Assembly: GCA_910588315.1 (NCBI GenBank)
Contig: CAJUQF010000065.1
Span: 1-10,737 of the forward strand
Length of the DNA: 10,737 bases
Reading direction: 5' to 3'
From: an uncultured Christensenellaceae bacterium
GTDB lineage: Bacteria > Bacillota > Clostridia > Christensenellales > Pumilibacteraceae
Shown here: in pieces, positions 1 through 7,102 of the stretch
How positions within the stretch are numbered: position 1 is the stretch's first letter
Layout: each line of letters begins with the position of its first letter
Position numbers and translations under genes: made by a program
The notes under the pieces: generated by a model
Database searches by the model: none
What the model was told of the DNA's origin: nothing
The model's input: only the letters and a program-made list of their open reading frames with translations

Positions 1-725
1 ATTATAAGCGACGGTTTTTCTTTTTCCGCTTTGGCAAGCGTTATCGCCGCGGAGATCTCTTCGATACTTTCACCGTTGTTCACCTTAACGACATGCCACC
101 CGAGCGCTTCGTGACGTTTACCGACGTCCTCAGTAAACGCAAGATCGGTACTGCCTTCGATAGTTATATGATTGCTATCGTATAACACTATAAGCTTGCC
201 GAGTTTTTGAGTACCGGCAAATGACGCCGCCTCGTTTTCGATACCTTCCATCATACAACCGTCGCCGCAAAGCGCATACGTATAGTGATCTATAAGCTTG
301 CAATCTTCACGGTTGAATTTACTTGCAAGCATTTTTTCGGCGAGCGCAAAACCTACGGCATTTGCGATTCCCTGTCCGAGCGGACCGGTGGAAACTTCGA
401 CCCCGGCGGTAACACCATACTCCGGATGTCCGGGCGTCTTGGAAGTATGTTGACGAAAGCGCATCAAGTCTTCCTTGGTCAAGCCGTAACCGAACACGTC
501 CAGCAATGCGTACAGCAATGCCGAGCCGTGTCCCGCAGAAAGAACAAACCGATCGCGGTCGAAGAATCCCGGATCTTTGGGATTGTGTTTTAAATGGCGT
601 GCGAACAGAGTGTATCCGATAGGCGCCGCGCCCAAACAAATGCCGGGATGTCCACTTTTGGCTTTTTCGATCGCCTCGACGGACAACATTCGCAATGTCG
701 ATACGGTAAGTTCTTCGTTAGTCAT
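1..725 (-). CDS. tkt: Transketolase, N-terminal part (runs off window)
   Basis: Transketolase moves two-carbon ketol units between sugar phosphates in the non-oxidative pentose phosphate pathway, using thiamine diphosphate and a divalent metal. The first 241 codons are present; the full protein is usually about 650-670 residues. Visible motifs are SGHPG (residues 24-28, with His26), SAGHGS (63-68, His66), GPLGQG (114-119) and the thiamine-binding GDG-to-N motif running from GDG at 154-156 to Asn185 in LYDSN. The ATG at 725-723 is preceded by AAGGAGA at 737-731. It starts 34 nt after the phosphoglucomutase stop, with no promoter seen in the gap, so the two are probably cotranscribed. Transketolase can produce erythrose 4-phosphate, the precursor for the shikimate pathway encoded upstream. 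Family assignment is firm; the frame is open to the window edge. Confidence 0.96.
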   Translation of the reverse strand, partial: MTNEELTVSTLRMLSVEAIEKAKSGHPGICLGAAPIGYTLFARHLKHNPKDPGFFDRDRFVLSAGHGSALLYALLDVFGYGLTKEDLMRFRQHTSKTPGHPEYGVTAGVEVSTGPLGQGIANAVGFALAEKMLASKFNREDCKLIDHYTYALCGDGCMMEGIENEAASFAGTQKLGKLIVLYDSNHITIEGSTDLAFTEDVGKRHEALGWHVVKVNNGESIEEISAAITLAKAEKEKPSLI

Positions 726-759
726 ATTTTTCTCCTTGAAAATTGATTACCTTGATTAT

Positions 760-2400
760 TTATTCGGACAGAAATTCATCCGACACCAAACCGTCTGCCG
801 ACGACTCTTCGGGATCTGCGGTTTGATCTTGCACGTCCTCTTCGGACGGTTCAAACCCGTCGTCGGTCTGTTCGGCGGATTGTTCATCGACGTTAATGCC
901 GTCGTGTTCCGCCAAAAAATCGTAAAGCGGCGAACAGTCAAGCCCCGAAAATCCGTTCAGAAACGAATATAACAGCCGTGCTATTTTAACCGTTCCGCCC
1001 GCCTTGTTCGACTCGATATATATAGGCAATACCGGATCGTGCACACTGGTCCTGACAATAAAATACCCGTCAGCATGCGAGACGTACGCGCGAACGCCCT
1101 CGTGATTATCGTCGGAAAGTTTCAACATTCGCTCCGACAAACCGTTGAGTCTGGTTATGATCTTGTCCGCTACGGCACGCCAACCGTCCGTAACGAAACC
1201 GAGCCGTATATCCGCCTCTTCGAGCGGTGTTTCGAGATCGGCTATAAGTTCGGTAAGGGTCTTGCCGTTCCTGCGCAATTTAGCCGATTCTATCAATATC
1301 TTGACTATAAAATACGCGCCGTCGTCAAGAAAATAATGCTCCTTAAATGCCGCATGTCCGCTGCTCTCTATGGCAAGCGGCGCATTGACACCGCTATCGC
1401 AAAGCCGTTTTGCCTCGTCGATAACGTTGCGGTATCCGCGTTTAAAACGTTTCTGCACGCCGCCGCGGCTTTCTATAAACTTGCGCAGACCTTCCGTCGT
1501 TACGGAATCGGTAACTATCGTCGCACCGGGATGTTCGGGTAAGATCATAGCCGCGGCAAGCGCTATAAGCCTGCAACGGTTGACCTCCGTACCGTCCGAC
1601 GTCACGACCGCACAACGGTCTACATCCGCGTCGAATATAATACCGAGATCGGCGCCGGTTTCTATTACCCTGTTTTTAAGCGACTCCATAGCCTCGGCGT
1701 TCTCGGGGTTCGGCGCATGCGCGGGAAAATTTCCGTCAGGCTCCAAAAACTGCGACGGACTTACGTCCGCACCGAGCGGCGTCAACACGCGCGTCGCAAA
1801 AAATCCGCCTGCGCCGTGTCCTGCGTCTACGGCTATCTTCATACCTTTAAGCGGCAGATACAGTCCCGTACCCTTACGAATAGACTCTGTAAGTGTGTCA
1901 CAGTAAAGCCGCATAAAATCACGCCGCACAACAGTGGACATCGAACCGGGTTTAAGACGCAACCCGCCATTCGCGCGTTCTATGATCTCTCCGAGCTGCG
2001 CGGAATTCACACCGCCTTCCGCCGTGAAAAATTTAAGTCCGTTTATATCCTTCGGATGATGGCTCGCGGTTATCATTATCGAGCCATCGACAGCCATCGA
2101 CGGGAACTTAGTCACCAAAAACGCCGCGGGCGTGGAAAAAAGCCCGCAATCGAAAATCTCGAGTCCCGCATTTCTCAGCACGGAAATTATCGCATTGGAA
2201 AACGCCTGTCCCGTAAGTCTGCTGTCTCTGCCGATAGCAAGCTTAATTCGTGTTTTGCCCGTGCGCTCCGAAACCCACAACGCAAAAGCGGCGGCTATAT
2301 CTTTTACTGCTTTTTCCGTAAGTACGGCAGGTTTGCCTTCGGACGCGATCGCTCTGCCGCGAATGTCCGTACCGCTTTTCAGCATGCCGTAATTTTCCAT
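760..2400 (-). CDS. Phosphoglucomutase/phosphomannomutase with acidic C-terminal tail
   Basis: This 546-residue alpha-D-phosphohexomutase interconverts hexose 1- and 6-phosphates (glucose and/or mannose) through a phosphoserine enzyme. The four expected regions are present in order: phosphoserine loop TASHHP (111-116, Ser113), metal-binding DADVDR (257-262), sugar-specificity region ESSGH...KEH (345-355) and C-terminal phosphate-binding RTSVHDP (450-456). The loops differ from the TASHNP and DGDGDR forms of common bacterial enzymes and fit the longer subfamily seen in Clostridia; glucose versus mannose preference cannot be read from sequence. The last 46 residues (501-546) hold 17 Asp/Glu and no Lys/Arg, an apparently disordered acidic extension beyond the fourth domain. 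The start is supported by GGAGG at 2409-2405. A strong promoter lies about 70 bp upstream, so this gene probably heads a pgm-tkt unit. Confidence 0.93.
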   Translation of the reverse strand: MENYGMLKSGTDIRGRAIASEGKPAVLTEKAVKDIAAAFALWVSERTGKTRIKLAIGRDSRLTGQAFSNAIISVLRNAGLEIFDCGLFSTPAAFLVTKFPSMAVDGSIMITASHHPKDINGLKFFTAEGGVNSAQLGEIIERANGGLRLKPGSMSTVVRRDFMRLYCDTLTESIRKGTGLYLPLKGMKIAVDAGHGAGGFFATRVLTPLGADVSPSQFLEPDGNFPAHAPNPENAEAMESLKNRVIETGADLGIIFDADVDRCAVVTSDGTEVNRCRLIALAAAMILPEHPGATIVTDSVTTEGLRKFIESRGGVQKRFKRGYRNVIDEAKRLCDSGVNAPLAIESSGHAAFKEHYFLDDGAYFIVKILIESAKLRRNGKTLTELIADLETPLEEADIRLGFVTDGWRAVADKIITRLNGLSERMLKLSDDNHEGVRAYVSHADGYFIVRTSVHDPVLPIYIESNKAGGTVKIARLLYSFLNGFSGLDCSPLYDFLAEHDGINVDEQSAEQTDDGFEPSEEDVQDQTADPEESSADGLVSDEFLSE

Positions 2401-2430
2401 AAAGCCTCCGATAGATTTCCATTAGGCTGT

Positions 2431-2450
2431 CGGATCGCATATACGATCCG
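2431..2450 (-). promoter_or_regulatory. Perfect 7-bp inverted repeat in the pgm leader
   Basis: CGGATCG (2431-2437) and CGATCCG (2444-2450) are perfect inverted copies separated by six bases. The repeat lies about 15 nt downstream of the predicted pgm transcription start (near 2465) and 21 nt upstream of the GGAGG site. It could be a 5' stem-loop in the mRNA or a symmetric operator for a dimeric repressor. No T-tract follows it, so it is not an intrinsic terminator. The symmetry is seen directly; the role is inference. Confidence 0.5.
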
Positions 2451-2471
2451 CAAGATGTATTTGTACAATAT

Positions 2472-2500
2472 ATTATAACGCTTTTTATTGTTTTTGACAA
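2472..2500 (-). promoter_or_regulatory. Sigma-A-type promoter of pgm-tkt
   Basis: On the minus strand, TTGTCA (2500-2495; five of six matches to TTGACA) is followed after exactly 17 bp by TATAAT (2477-2472; perfect consensus). The surrounding DNA is A/T-rich and intergenic. Transcription would start near 2465, giving a leader of about 65 nt for the phosphoglucomutase gene. This is the best promoter in the window and implies that pgm-tkt can be expressed independently of the aro operon. No clear terminator separates aroK from this promoter, so aro readthrough is also possible. Confidence 0.82.
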
Positions 2501-2535
2501 ATGCTTTAAGCGCGTTTCGACAAAATATATTTTTT

Positions 2536-3711
2536 TTACAACATTTCCAAAAACTTCTCGTAAGAGTTTACCTTAAAATCTGCGGCAGTCGTTTTTCTGC
2601 CGTCTGGATCGTAAAGGCACGTGTCCAATCCGCTGTTTATCCCGCCTTTTATATCCGAACTTTCGCTGTCGCCGAAAACGATCACACGCGATTTATCTCT
2701 TACGCCTATCGTCTTTAACACCTGCTCGAAGAATCGCGCATTCGGCTTGTCGTATCCGATATCTTCCGAAATAAATGCGCCGTCGACACAGCCGTCCAAC
2801 GCTTTCAGTCTCTCGTTCGCAACTCGTGCGAAACTGTTAGTCACAATATATACGTCGACTCCTCTATACCGTAATTCGCGCAAGAACTCTTTTGCGCCGT
2901 CTATCACGAACCTTGTCTTTTGCATTTCCTCTATGTATATTTCGTTTGCCGATCTCGGATCGAAATTCGCACTTATCCTGTCGCGCATGATAACGAATCT
3001 GCCTTCGTCCAATTCCTTGCGCGTTATCTCTCCGCGCTCGAGTTTGGACCATACTTCGTTTGTGACGGCTGCATATGCCTTAACTATATCTTCGTCGGAC
3101 TTGTCGACGCCGACGGCGCGCATGGTGTTAACGATACTGTAACGCATTGCCGTCTTAAAATCCAACACGGTATCGTCGGCGTCGCATAGTACCGTGTCGT
3201 ACCTTCTACGCCGACAAGTCGAAACCGTTTTAATTATCTCCGCCGTACTCTCTTCCGCACTGCCTGTCGACGTGTCTATCGTATAGTCGGCGTACTTTTT
3301 ATACAAAGGCTCACGCTCTTTGATTATACTTTCGAGCCGAGATTTCAACGGTCTGTCCGACGAGACTATGCGAGAATACAATACTTCTTCCGACGCCGTC
3401 AAACACACTATATCGCCCCACGAGCGCAAAGCATTCATGCCGGTTCGACCGAGTACGGCGCCCCCGCCGCAAACTATTATTTGCGCATCCGATCTCACTG
3501 CCGAAAGTATGAGTTCAGATTCGATTTCACGGAATGCGGATTCGCCGTGCGTATCGAAATACGCATTAATATCGCCGTATTGCCGCGCAAACACTTCATC
3601 AATATCTACCGTCGGAGACGAAAGCGCCGCAGCAAGCAATCGTCCCTGTGTGGTTTTTCCGCTGCCGGGCGGACCTATCAACGCCAACTTACGACCCGTC
3701 AATTTTGACAT
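2536..3711 (-). CDS. aroK: Shikimate kinase fused to a YjjG/YfnB-type HAD phosphatase
   Basis: This is one uninterrupted 391-residue frame with two domains. Residues 1-165 are shikimate kinase, which phosphorylates shikimate with ATP: Walker A GPPGSGKTT (13-21), substrate-site DIDE (36-39), FRE (60-62), GGG (82-84) and lid arginine in DRPL (Arg120). Residues 171-391 are a complete HAD phosphatase like YjjG/YfnB (non-canonical pyrimidine nucleotidases): nucleophile motif CDADDT (Asp177, Asp179), TNS (291-293), Lys322 in YDKPN and FGDSESSDI (Asp348, Asp353). The linker is only about eight residues. No methionine occurs between the domains ahead of the HAD nucleophile, so separate translation of an active HAD domain is unlikely. 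The gene overlaps the aroQ end by 13 nt, with GGAG eight nt before its ATG. Kinase assignment is firm; the HAD substrate is unknown. Confidence 0.93.
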   Translation of the reverse strand: MSKLTGRKLALIGPPGSGKTTQGRLLAAALSSPTVDIDEVFARQYGDINAYFDTHGESAFREIESELILSAVRSDAQIIVCGGGAVLGRTGMNALRSWGDIVCLTASEEVLYSRIVSSDRPLKSRLESIIKEREPLYKKYADYTIDTSTGSAEESTAEIIKTVSTCRRRRYDTVLCDADDTVLDFKTAMRYSIVNTMRAVGVDKSDEDIVKAYAAVTNEVWSKLERGEITRKELDEGRFVIMRDRISANFDPRSANEIYIEEMQKTRFVIDGAKEFLRELRYRGVDVYIVTNSFARVANERLKALDGCVDGAFISEDIGYDKPNARFFEQVLKTIGVRDKSRVIVFGDSESSDIKGGINSGLDTCLYDPDGRKTTAADFKVNSYEKFLEML

Positions 3712-4115
3712 AACAAATACTCCGCCGCGAGCAAATACGACTTATAACCGAATCCGCAAATGACCCCGTTGCATTTTTCCGCCGTAACGCTCGTGCGACG
3801 AAAACTCTCTCTTGCCAATATGTTCGTCAAATGCACCTCTACTTTTGCGGCGCCGCAATACGCAAGCGCATCGGCTATCGCATACGAATAGTGCGAATAC
3901 GCCCCGGCATTGATAATCAGTCCGTCGAAATCGCCGCGCTGGATCCGATCGACTATCTCGCCTTCTATATTCGATTGAAAGAATTCAACCTGCGCTTTAT
4001 CGCCGACATACTCCTTTATCGCCGCGTTTATTTCGTCCAAATTCTTGTCGCCGTAGATCGATTCGCGCAAACCGGTCATATTGATATTTACGCCGTTCAC
4101 TACCAAAATCTTCAT
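3699..4115 (-). CDS. aroQ: Type II 3-dehydroquinate dehydratase
   Basis: AroQ dehydrates 3-dehydroquinate to 3-dehydroshikimate, step three of the shikimate pathway, and normally works as a dodecamer in the cytoplasm. The 138 residues match the usual 140-150. Conserved positions are NGVNIN (7-12), Arg17, catalytic Tyr21 in IYG, QSNIEGE (47-53), Asn69 and His75 in NAGAYSH, Glu93-Val-His95, and Arg102/Arg106 in ARESFRR. The open frame extends another 52 codons upstream, but that part lies inside aroE and resembles no AroQ. The ATG at 4115 has AAGGAGG at 4126-4120 and forms an ATGA overlap with the aroE stop, which fixes the start. The end overlaps aroK by 13 nt. Val and Ile replace the usual Pro and Leu in the first motif, a mild variation. 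Confidence 0.96.
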   Translation of the reverse strand: MKILVVNGVNINMTGLRESIYGDKNLDEINAAIKEYVGDKAQVEFFQSNIEGEIVDRIQRGDFDGLIINAGAYSHYSYAIADALAYCGAAKVEVHLTNILARESFRRTSVTAEKCNGVICGFGYKSYLLAAEYLLCQN

Positions 4116-4876
4116 AAACCCTCCTTGACAGATTCGAAAACCGTTTCGGTATCGAATGAACTGCCGGTGATTAATTTTATACCTTCTATAGCCTGATATA
4201 TCAACATGTCGGTACCGCTCGATGTTTCCGCGCCGCCCGCTCTTGCCCGTCGTAAAAACGGCGTATCGCACGAATATATCAAATCGAATGCGTATTTAAA
4301 ATCGGGCAATACGCAAAGGCTTTTTAAAATATCTTCGCCGCTCATACCTACGCTCGTACAGTTGACTGCAAGCTCGACTTCCTGATTGCTGAAAAGCGCA
4401 ACAGATCCGTTTTTGTATTCCGAAACAAGCCTTGCCGCATTCATAATCGTCCTGTCGAGTATATATATTTTTTTTCCGACAGCCGAAAGCGCCGTGCAAA
4501 CCGATCGCGACGCGCCGCCCGCACCCAGGACAAGCACGTTCGCGACGGTTTCGCGCCAACCCGAAAAGTTTCTATCGAGCGCCGATATAAACCCGAGTCC
4601 GTCCGTGTCGAAAACCGCTTTGTCGCGCGAGCGCACGACGTTTATCGAACCGCCGTCTTGCGTCAAAAGCCGTTTTATATTTTGTTTATACGGTCTTGTT
4701 ACAAAAAATCCGTCATAGTTATCGAGCAAATAATTCGCCGTTGCAGTCAACTCGTCATACTTTACATCGAACATATCGAACTTGTACGAAACTCCGGACG
4801 ACTCCGATATAACGGCATGTACGCGCGGCGACATCGAATAGCTTATATCGCGTCCCAGTAAAGCGATCTTAAACAC
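4112..4876 (-). CDS. aroE: Shikimate dehydrogenase (GTG start)
   Basis: AroE reduces 3-dehydroshikimate to shikimate with NADPH. In 254 residues it shows the substrate-site SYSMSP (12-17, Ser12 and Ser14), VTRPYK with catalytic Lys64, Asn79, DTDG with catalytic Asp92, the Rossmann loop GAGGAS (118-123), the NCTSVGM segment (172-178) and GTDMLIYQA with Gln228. The NVTxPHK and NTDG motifs read FVTRPYK and DTDG here, so one Asn in each is replaced while the catalytic Lys and Asp stay. The start codon is GTG at 4876, supported by GGAGG at 4887-4883 six nt away. The gene overlaps the aroA end by eight nt and shares ATGA with aroQ, indicating translational coupling. Confidence 0.95.
   Translation of the reverse strand: MFKIALLGRDISYSMSPRVHAVISESSGVSYKFDMFDVKYDELTATANYLLDNYDGFFVTRPYKQNIKRLLTQDGGSINVVRSRDKAVFDTDGLGFISALDRNFSGWRETVANVLVLGAGGASRSVCTALSAVGKKIYILDRTIMNAARLVSEYKNGSVALFSNQEVELAVNCTSVGMSGEDILKSLCVLPDFKYAFDLIYSCDTPFLRRARAGGAETSSGTDMLIYQAIEGIKLITGSSFDTETVFESVKEGL
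4119..4126 (-). promoter_or_regulatory. Ribosome binding site that fixes the aroQ start
   Basis: The minus-strand sequence AAGGAGGG lies three nt before the ATG at 4115, with its AAGGAGG core four nt away. It is a near-perfect anti-16S complement inside the end of aroE. It shows that the much earlier in-frame ATG at 4271 is not the aroQ start. Confidence 0.85.
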
Positions 4877-6113
4877 CTGACACCTCCGCGAAAAAATCCG
4901 GAAAACTGACCGACACGCAGTCCCCGCCGGAAATCAATACTCCCTGCCCGGCGGCGCCTGCAACTGCCGCCGCCATAGCGATACGATGGTCGCCTTTCGG
5001 ATCGACGGTCCCGAACAAAAGCTGTTTGCCGCCGCGAATAACCATGCCGTCGCCGGTCTCTTCTATATCCGCGCCGAGCGCACGCAAAGCCGAGACAGTG
5101 TTTTTTATCCTGTCGCTTTCCTTGTACCTTAACTCTTCCGCGCCCGATATGACGCTTGTCCCGTTCGCGAAACACGCAAGCGCGGCGAGCGCAGGCAGCT
5201 CGTCTATGAGCAACGGTATATCTTCGCCGCCTATCTCAAACGGCAGCACTCCGCCGCGCACGCGAATATCGCCGTACGGCTCGTCGCTTTCCGTTACGTT
5301 ATCTATCGAAATATCCGCGCCGCAACGCCGCAACAGCGTAATTATATGCGAGCGCGTTTCATTGAGTCCTACGCCTCTTATCATACATTCTCTGCGTGTA
5401 GCAAGCGCCAAACACATCATATATACCGCCGCCGAAATATCGCCGGGAACGGTTATATCTCTGCCGAACAACACGCTCGGCGCACATACAACGGTATTTC
5501 CAATGGTCTTTATTTGACCGTTCATACCTTTTAACATTCGCTCGGTATGATCGCGAGTTTTTACTTTTTCGATTATTTTGACGGGCGCGCTGCCGTTCAG
5601 CGCCGCAAGACACAGCGCGCTTTTTATCTGAGCGCTTGGCACCGGCGTAAAATACTCCAAGCCGCCGAGCGCCGAGCCGATTATCTTGATAGGCAATCTT
5701 CCGTCCGTACTTTCGATGTTCGCACCCATTATCGAGAGCGGATCGATCACGCGCGACATCGGTCTGTTACGCAACGACTCGTCGCCGTCGATCTCGAATA
5801 TGCCGTCGAGTCCGGCGAGAAGTCCAGTCAGCAATCTCGCAGTCGTCGCGGAGTTTCCGCAATCGAGTTTTGCCGAACGAAAAGGCGAACCGGTAATATA
5901 TGCGGTATCACCGTCAAACTCTATACTCGCACCGAGATTCCGCATACAGCCTGCTGCGCTTAAAACATCGTCGCAACGGGATATATTTTTCACGACCGAT
6001 CGTCCGTGCGCGAAAGAACACAATATAACCGCGCGCACGGATATACTCTTGTCCGGCGGACAGTGATAAACGTCGCGTATTTTTTTTATTCTCGGTACGG
6101 TAACGTCGGTCAT
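4869..6113 (-). CDS. aroA: EPSP synthase (3-phosphoshikimate 1-carboxyvinyltransferase), class II-like
   Basis: AroA joins phosphoenolpyruvate and shikimate 3-phosphate to give EPSP, step six of the shikimate pathway and the target of glyphosate. In 414 residues it shows PPDKSIS (Lys22), GNSATTAR (86-93), SAQIK (160-164), RDHTE (187-191), NETR (251-254), IDELP with Asp304, RYKESDR (329-335) and DHRIA (375-379). RDHTE, SAQxK and NxTR are signatures reported for glyphosate-tolerant class II enzymes. Ala89 sits at the position of E. coli Gly96, where Ala blocks glyphosate, and Leu94 at E. coli Pro101. The canonical GDKS reads PDKS. The ATG overlaps the aroB stop as ATGA and has only a modest AAGGAA about 12 nt upstream, so coupling to aroB is likely. 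Function is firm; herbicide tolerance is inferred. Confidence 0.96.
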   Translation of the reverse strand: MTDVTVPRIKKIRDVYHCPPDKSISVRAVILCSFAHGRSVVKNISRCDDVLSAAGCMRNLGASIEFDGDTAYITGSPFRSAKLDCGNSATTARLLTGLLAGLDGIFEIDGDESLRNRPMSRVIDPLSIMGANIESTDGRLPIKIIGSALGGLEYFTPVPSAQIKSALCLAALNGSAPVKIIEKVKTRDHTERMLKGMNGQIKTIGNTVVCAPSVLFGRDITVPGDISAAVYMMCLALATRRECMIRGVGLNETRSHIITLLRRCGADISIDNVTESDEPYGDIRVRGGVLPFEIGGEDIPLLIDELPALAALACFANGTSVISGAEELRYKESDRIKNTVSALRALGADIEETGDGMVIRGGKQLLFGTVDPKGDHRIAMAAAVAGAAGQGVLISGGDCVSVSFPDFFAEVSGV

Positions 6114-7102
6114 AACGATTTAAGTTCCTTTACCGCGCGGTCGTAACGCGACAAAAACTCGGTCCCGTCCGTTTCTATCTCTGCTATATCGCCCGCCGCT
6201 ATCGGCAGCATGACGGTAATTCTTCCGTTGTTCTTTTTATCGCGCAAAGCATAACGCAACACCGAATTTCCCGATGTTTTCGGCGGTTTGACCGATTTAG
6301 CGATCAAGTTGATTATATCGCCGTAAAACTTGTCGTCCGCGATCGCATCGCGGAACATTGCGCATTCCGTCATTATCCCTTTCAGCACGTACTCGCCGTG
6401 CGTCAACTTAAACCCGTCTGAACTCTCGAGCGCATGACCTACGGTATGCCCGACGTTCAACACATGCCTAATGCCATTGTCTTTGAAATCCATATTTACT
6501 ACATGTGACTTTATATCGACGCATACGTCGATAAAATCGTGCAGCGTATCGGCGTCGAAACGCAATAGCGCGTCCGCATTTTCGAAAAGCATTCCGCATG
6601 ATTTTTTCGTCAGCAGACTCGTCTTGATAATCTCGCCCACTCCGCATATAAGTTCGCGTTTTTCAAGAGTATCCGTAAATCCGTGGTTCATTACGACGCG
6701 CACCGGAGCATGGAACGCTCCGACGAGATTTTTCTCGCCGCAAAAATCTATCGCCGTCTTGCCGCCCAATCCGGAGTCCACCAGTGCAAGCAGGCTTGTA
6801 GGAATACTTATCCACTCTATCCCGCGCATATACAGCGCCGCCGCAAGGCCCGTAACGTCTCCGACCACGCCGCCGCCGAGCGCCGCGATTCTATCCGACC
6901 TGCCGAGCGAGCGAACGGACATTTCTTTCAGTATTGAAAACAAAACATCCGGACTCTTACTTTTCTCGCCTGCCGGTATAACAAAAGCGCCGACGGTAAG
7001 TTCTGGATATAACGCTTTTATATTGCTATCGGTCACGACTAACGCGCATGAATCAAGTTCGTTTTTTACACCGCGCAAGTCGGTACGCACCACATCGCTC
7101 AT
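6110..7102 (-). CDS. aroB: 3-Dehydroquinate synthase
   Basis: AroB converts DAHP to 3-dehydroquinate using NAD and a divalent metal, the second step of the pathway. The 330-residue protein, slightly short against the usual 340-370, carries PAGEKSK (43-49), the nucleotide-binding GGGVVGDVTG (76-85), PTSLLALVDSGLGGKTAID (101-119), KNLVGAF (124-130) and the metal ligands Glu157 (GVGEIIK), His219 (NVGHTVGHALE) and His235 (HGEYV), with the expected 16-residue spacing between the histidines. The short length reflects a compact N-terminal region; no catalytic motif is missing. Start and stop both lie in ATGA overlaps, with aroC upstream and aroA downstream. Only a weak purine-rich site precedes the start, so translation probably depends on ribosomes finishing aroC. 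Confidence 0.96.
   Translation of the reverse strand: MSDVVRTDLRGVKNELDSCALVVTDSNIKALYPELTVGAFVIPAGEKSKSPDVLFSILKEMSVRSLGRSDRIAALGGGVVGDVTGLAAALYMRGIEWISIPTSLLALVDSGLGGKTAIDFCGEKNLVGAFHAPVRVVMNHGFTDTLEKRELICGVGEIIKTSLLTKKSCGMLFENADALLRFDADTLHDFIDVCVDIKSHVVNMDFKDNGIRHVLNVGHTVGHALESSDGFKLTHGEYVLKGIMTECAMFRDAIADDKFYGDIINLIAKSVKPPKTSGNSVLRYALRDKKNNGRITVMLPIAAGDIAEIETDGTEFLSRYDRAVKELKSL

Noticed and set aside
1717..2478. A 253-codon open frame on the plus strand opposite the phosphoglucomutase gene.
   Set aside because: It is antisense to a gene with clear catalytic motifs, has a basic low-information composition and resembles no family.
2516..2522. A TGTCGAA heptamer (Spo0A-box-like) on the minus strand upstream of the pgm promoter.
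   Set aside because: A seven-base match is expected by chance in 10 kb, and the same word also occurs inside the aroE coding region.
2501..2535. A possible terminator after aroK, from the AT-rich stretch and a weak GCGC-centred symmetry.
   Set aside because: No stable stem is followed by a T-run in the minus-strand direction.
4116..4271. An upstream in-frame start that would add 52 residues to AroQ.
   Set aside because: The added part is an out-of-frame reading of aroE, and the ATG at 4115 has a near-perfect ribosome binding site and begins exactly at the family N-terminus.
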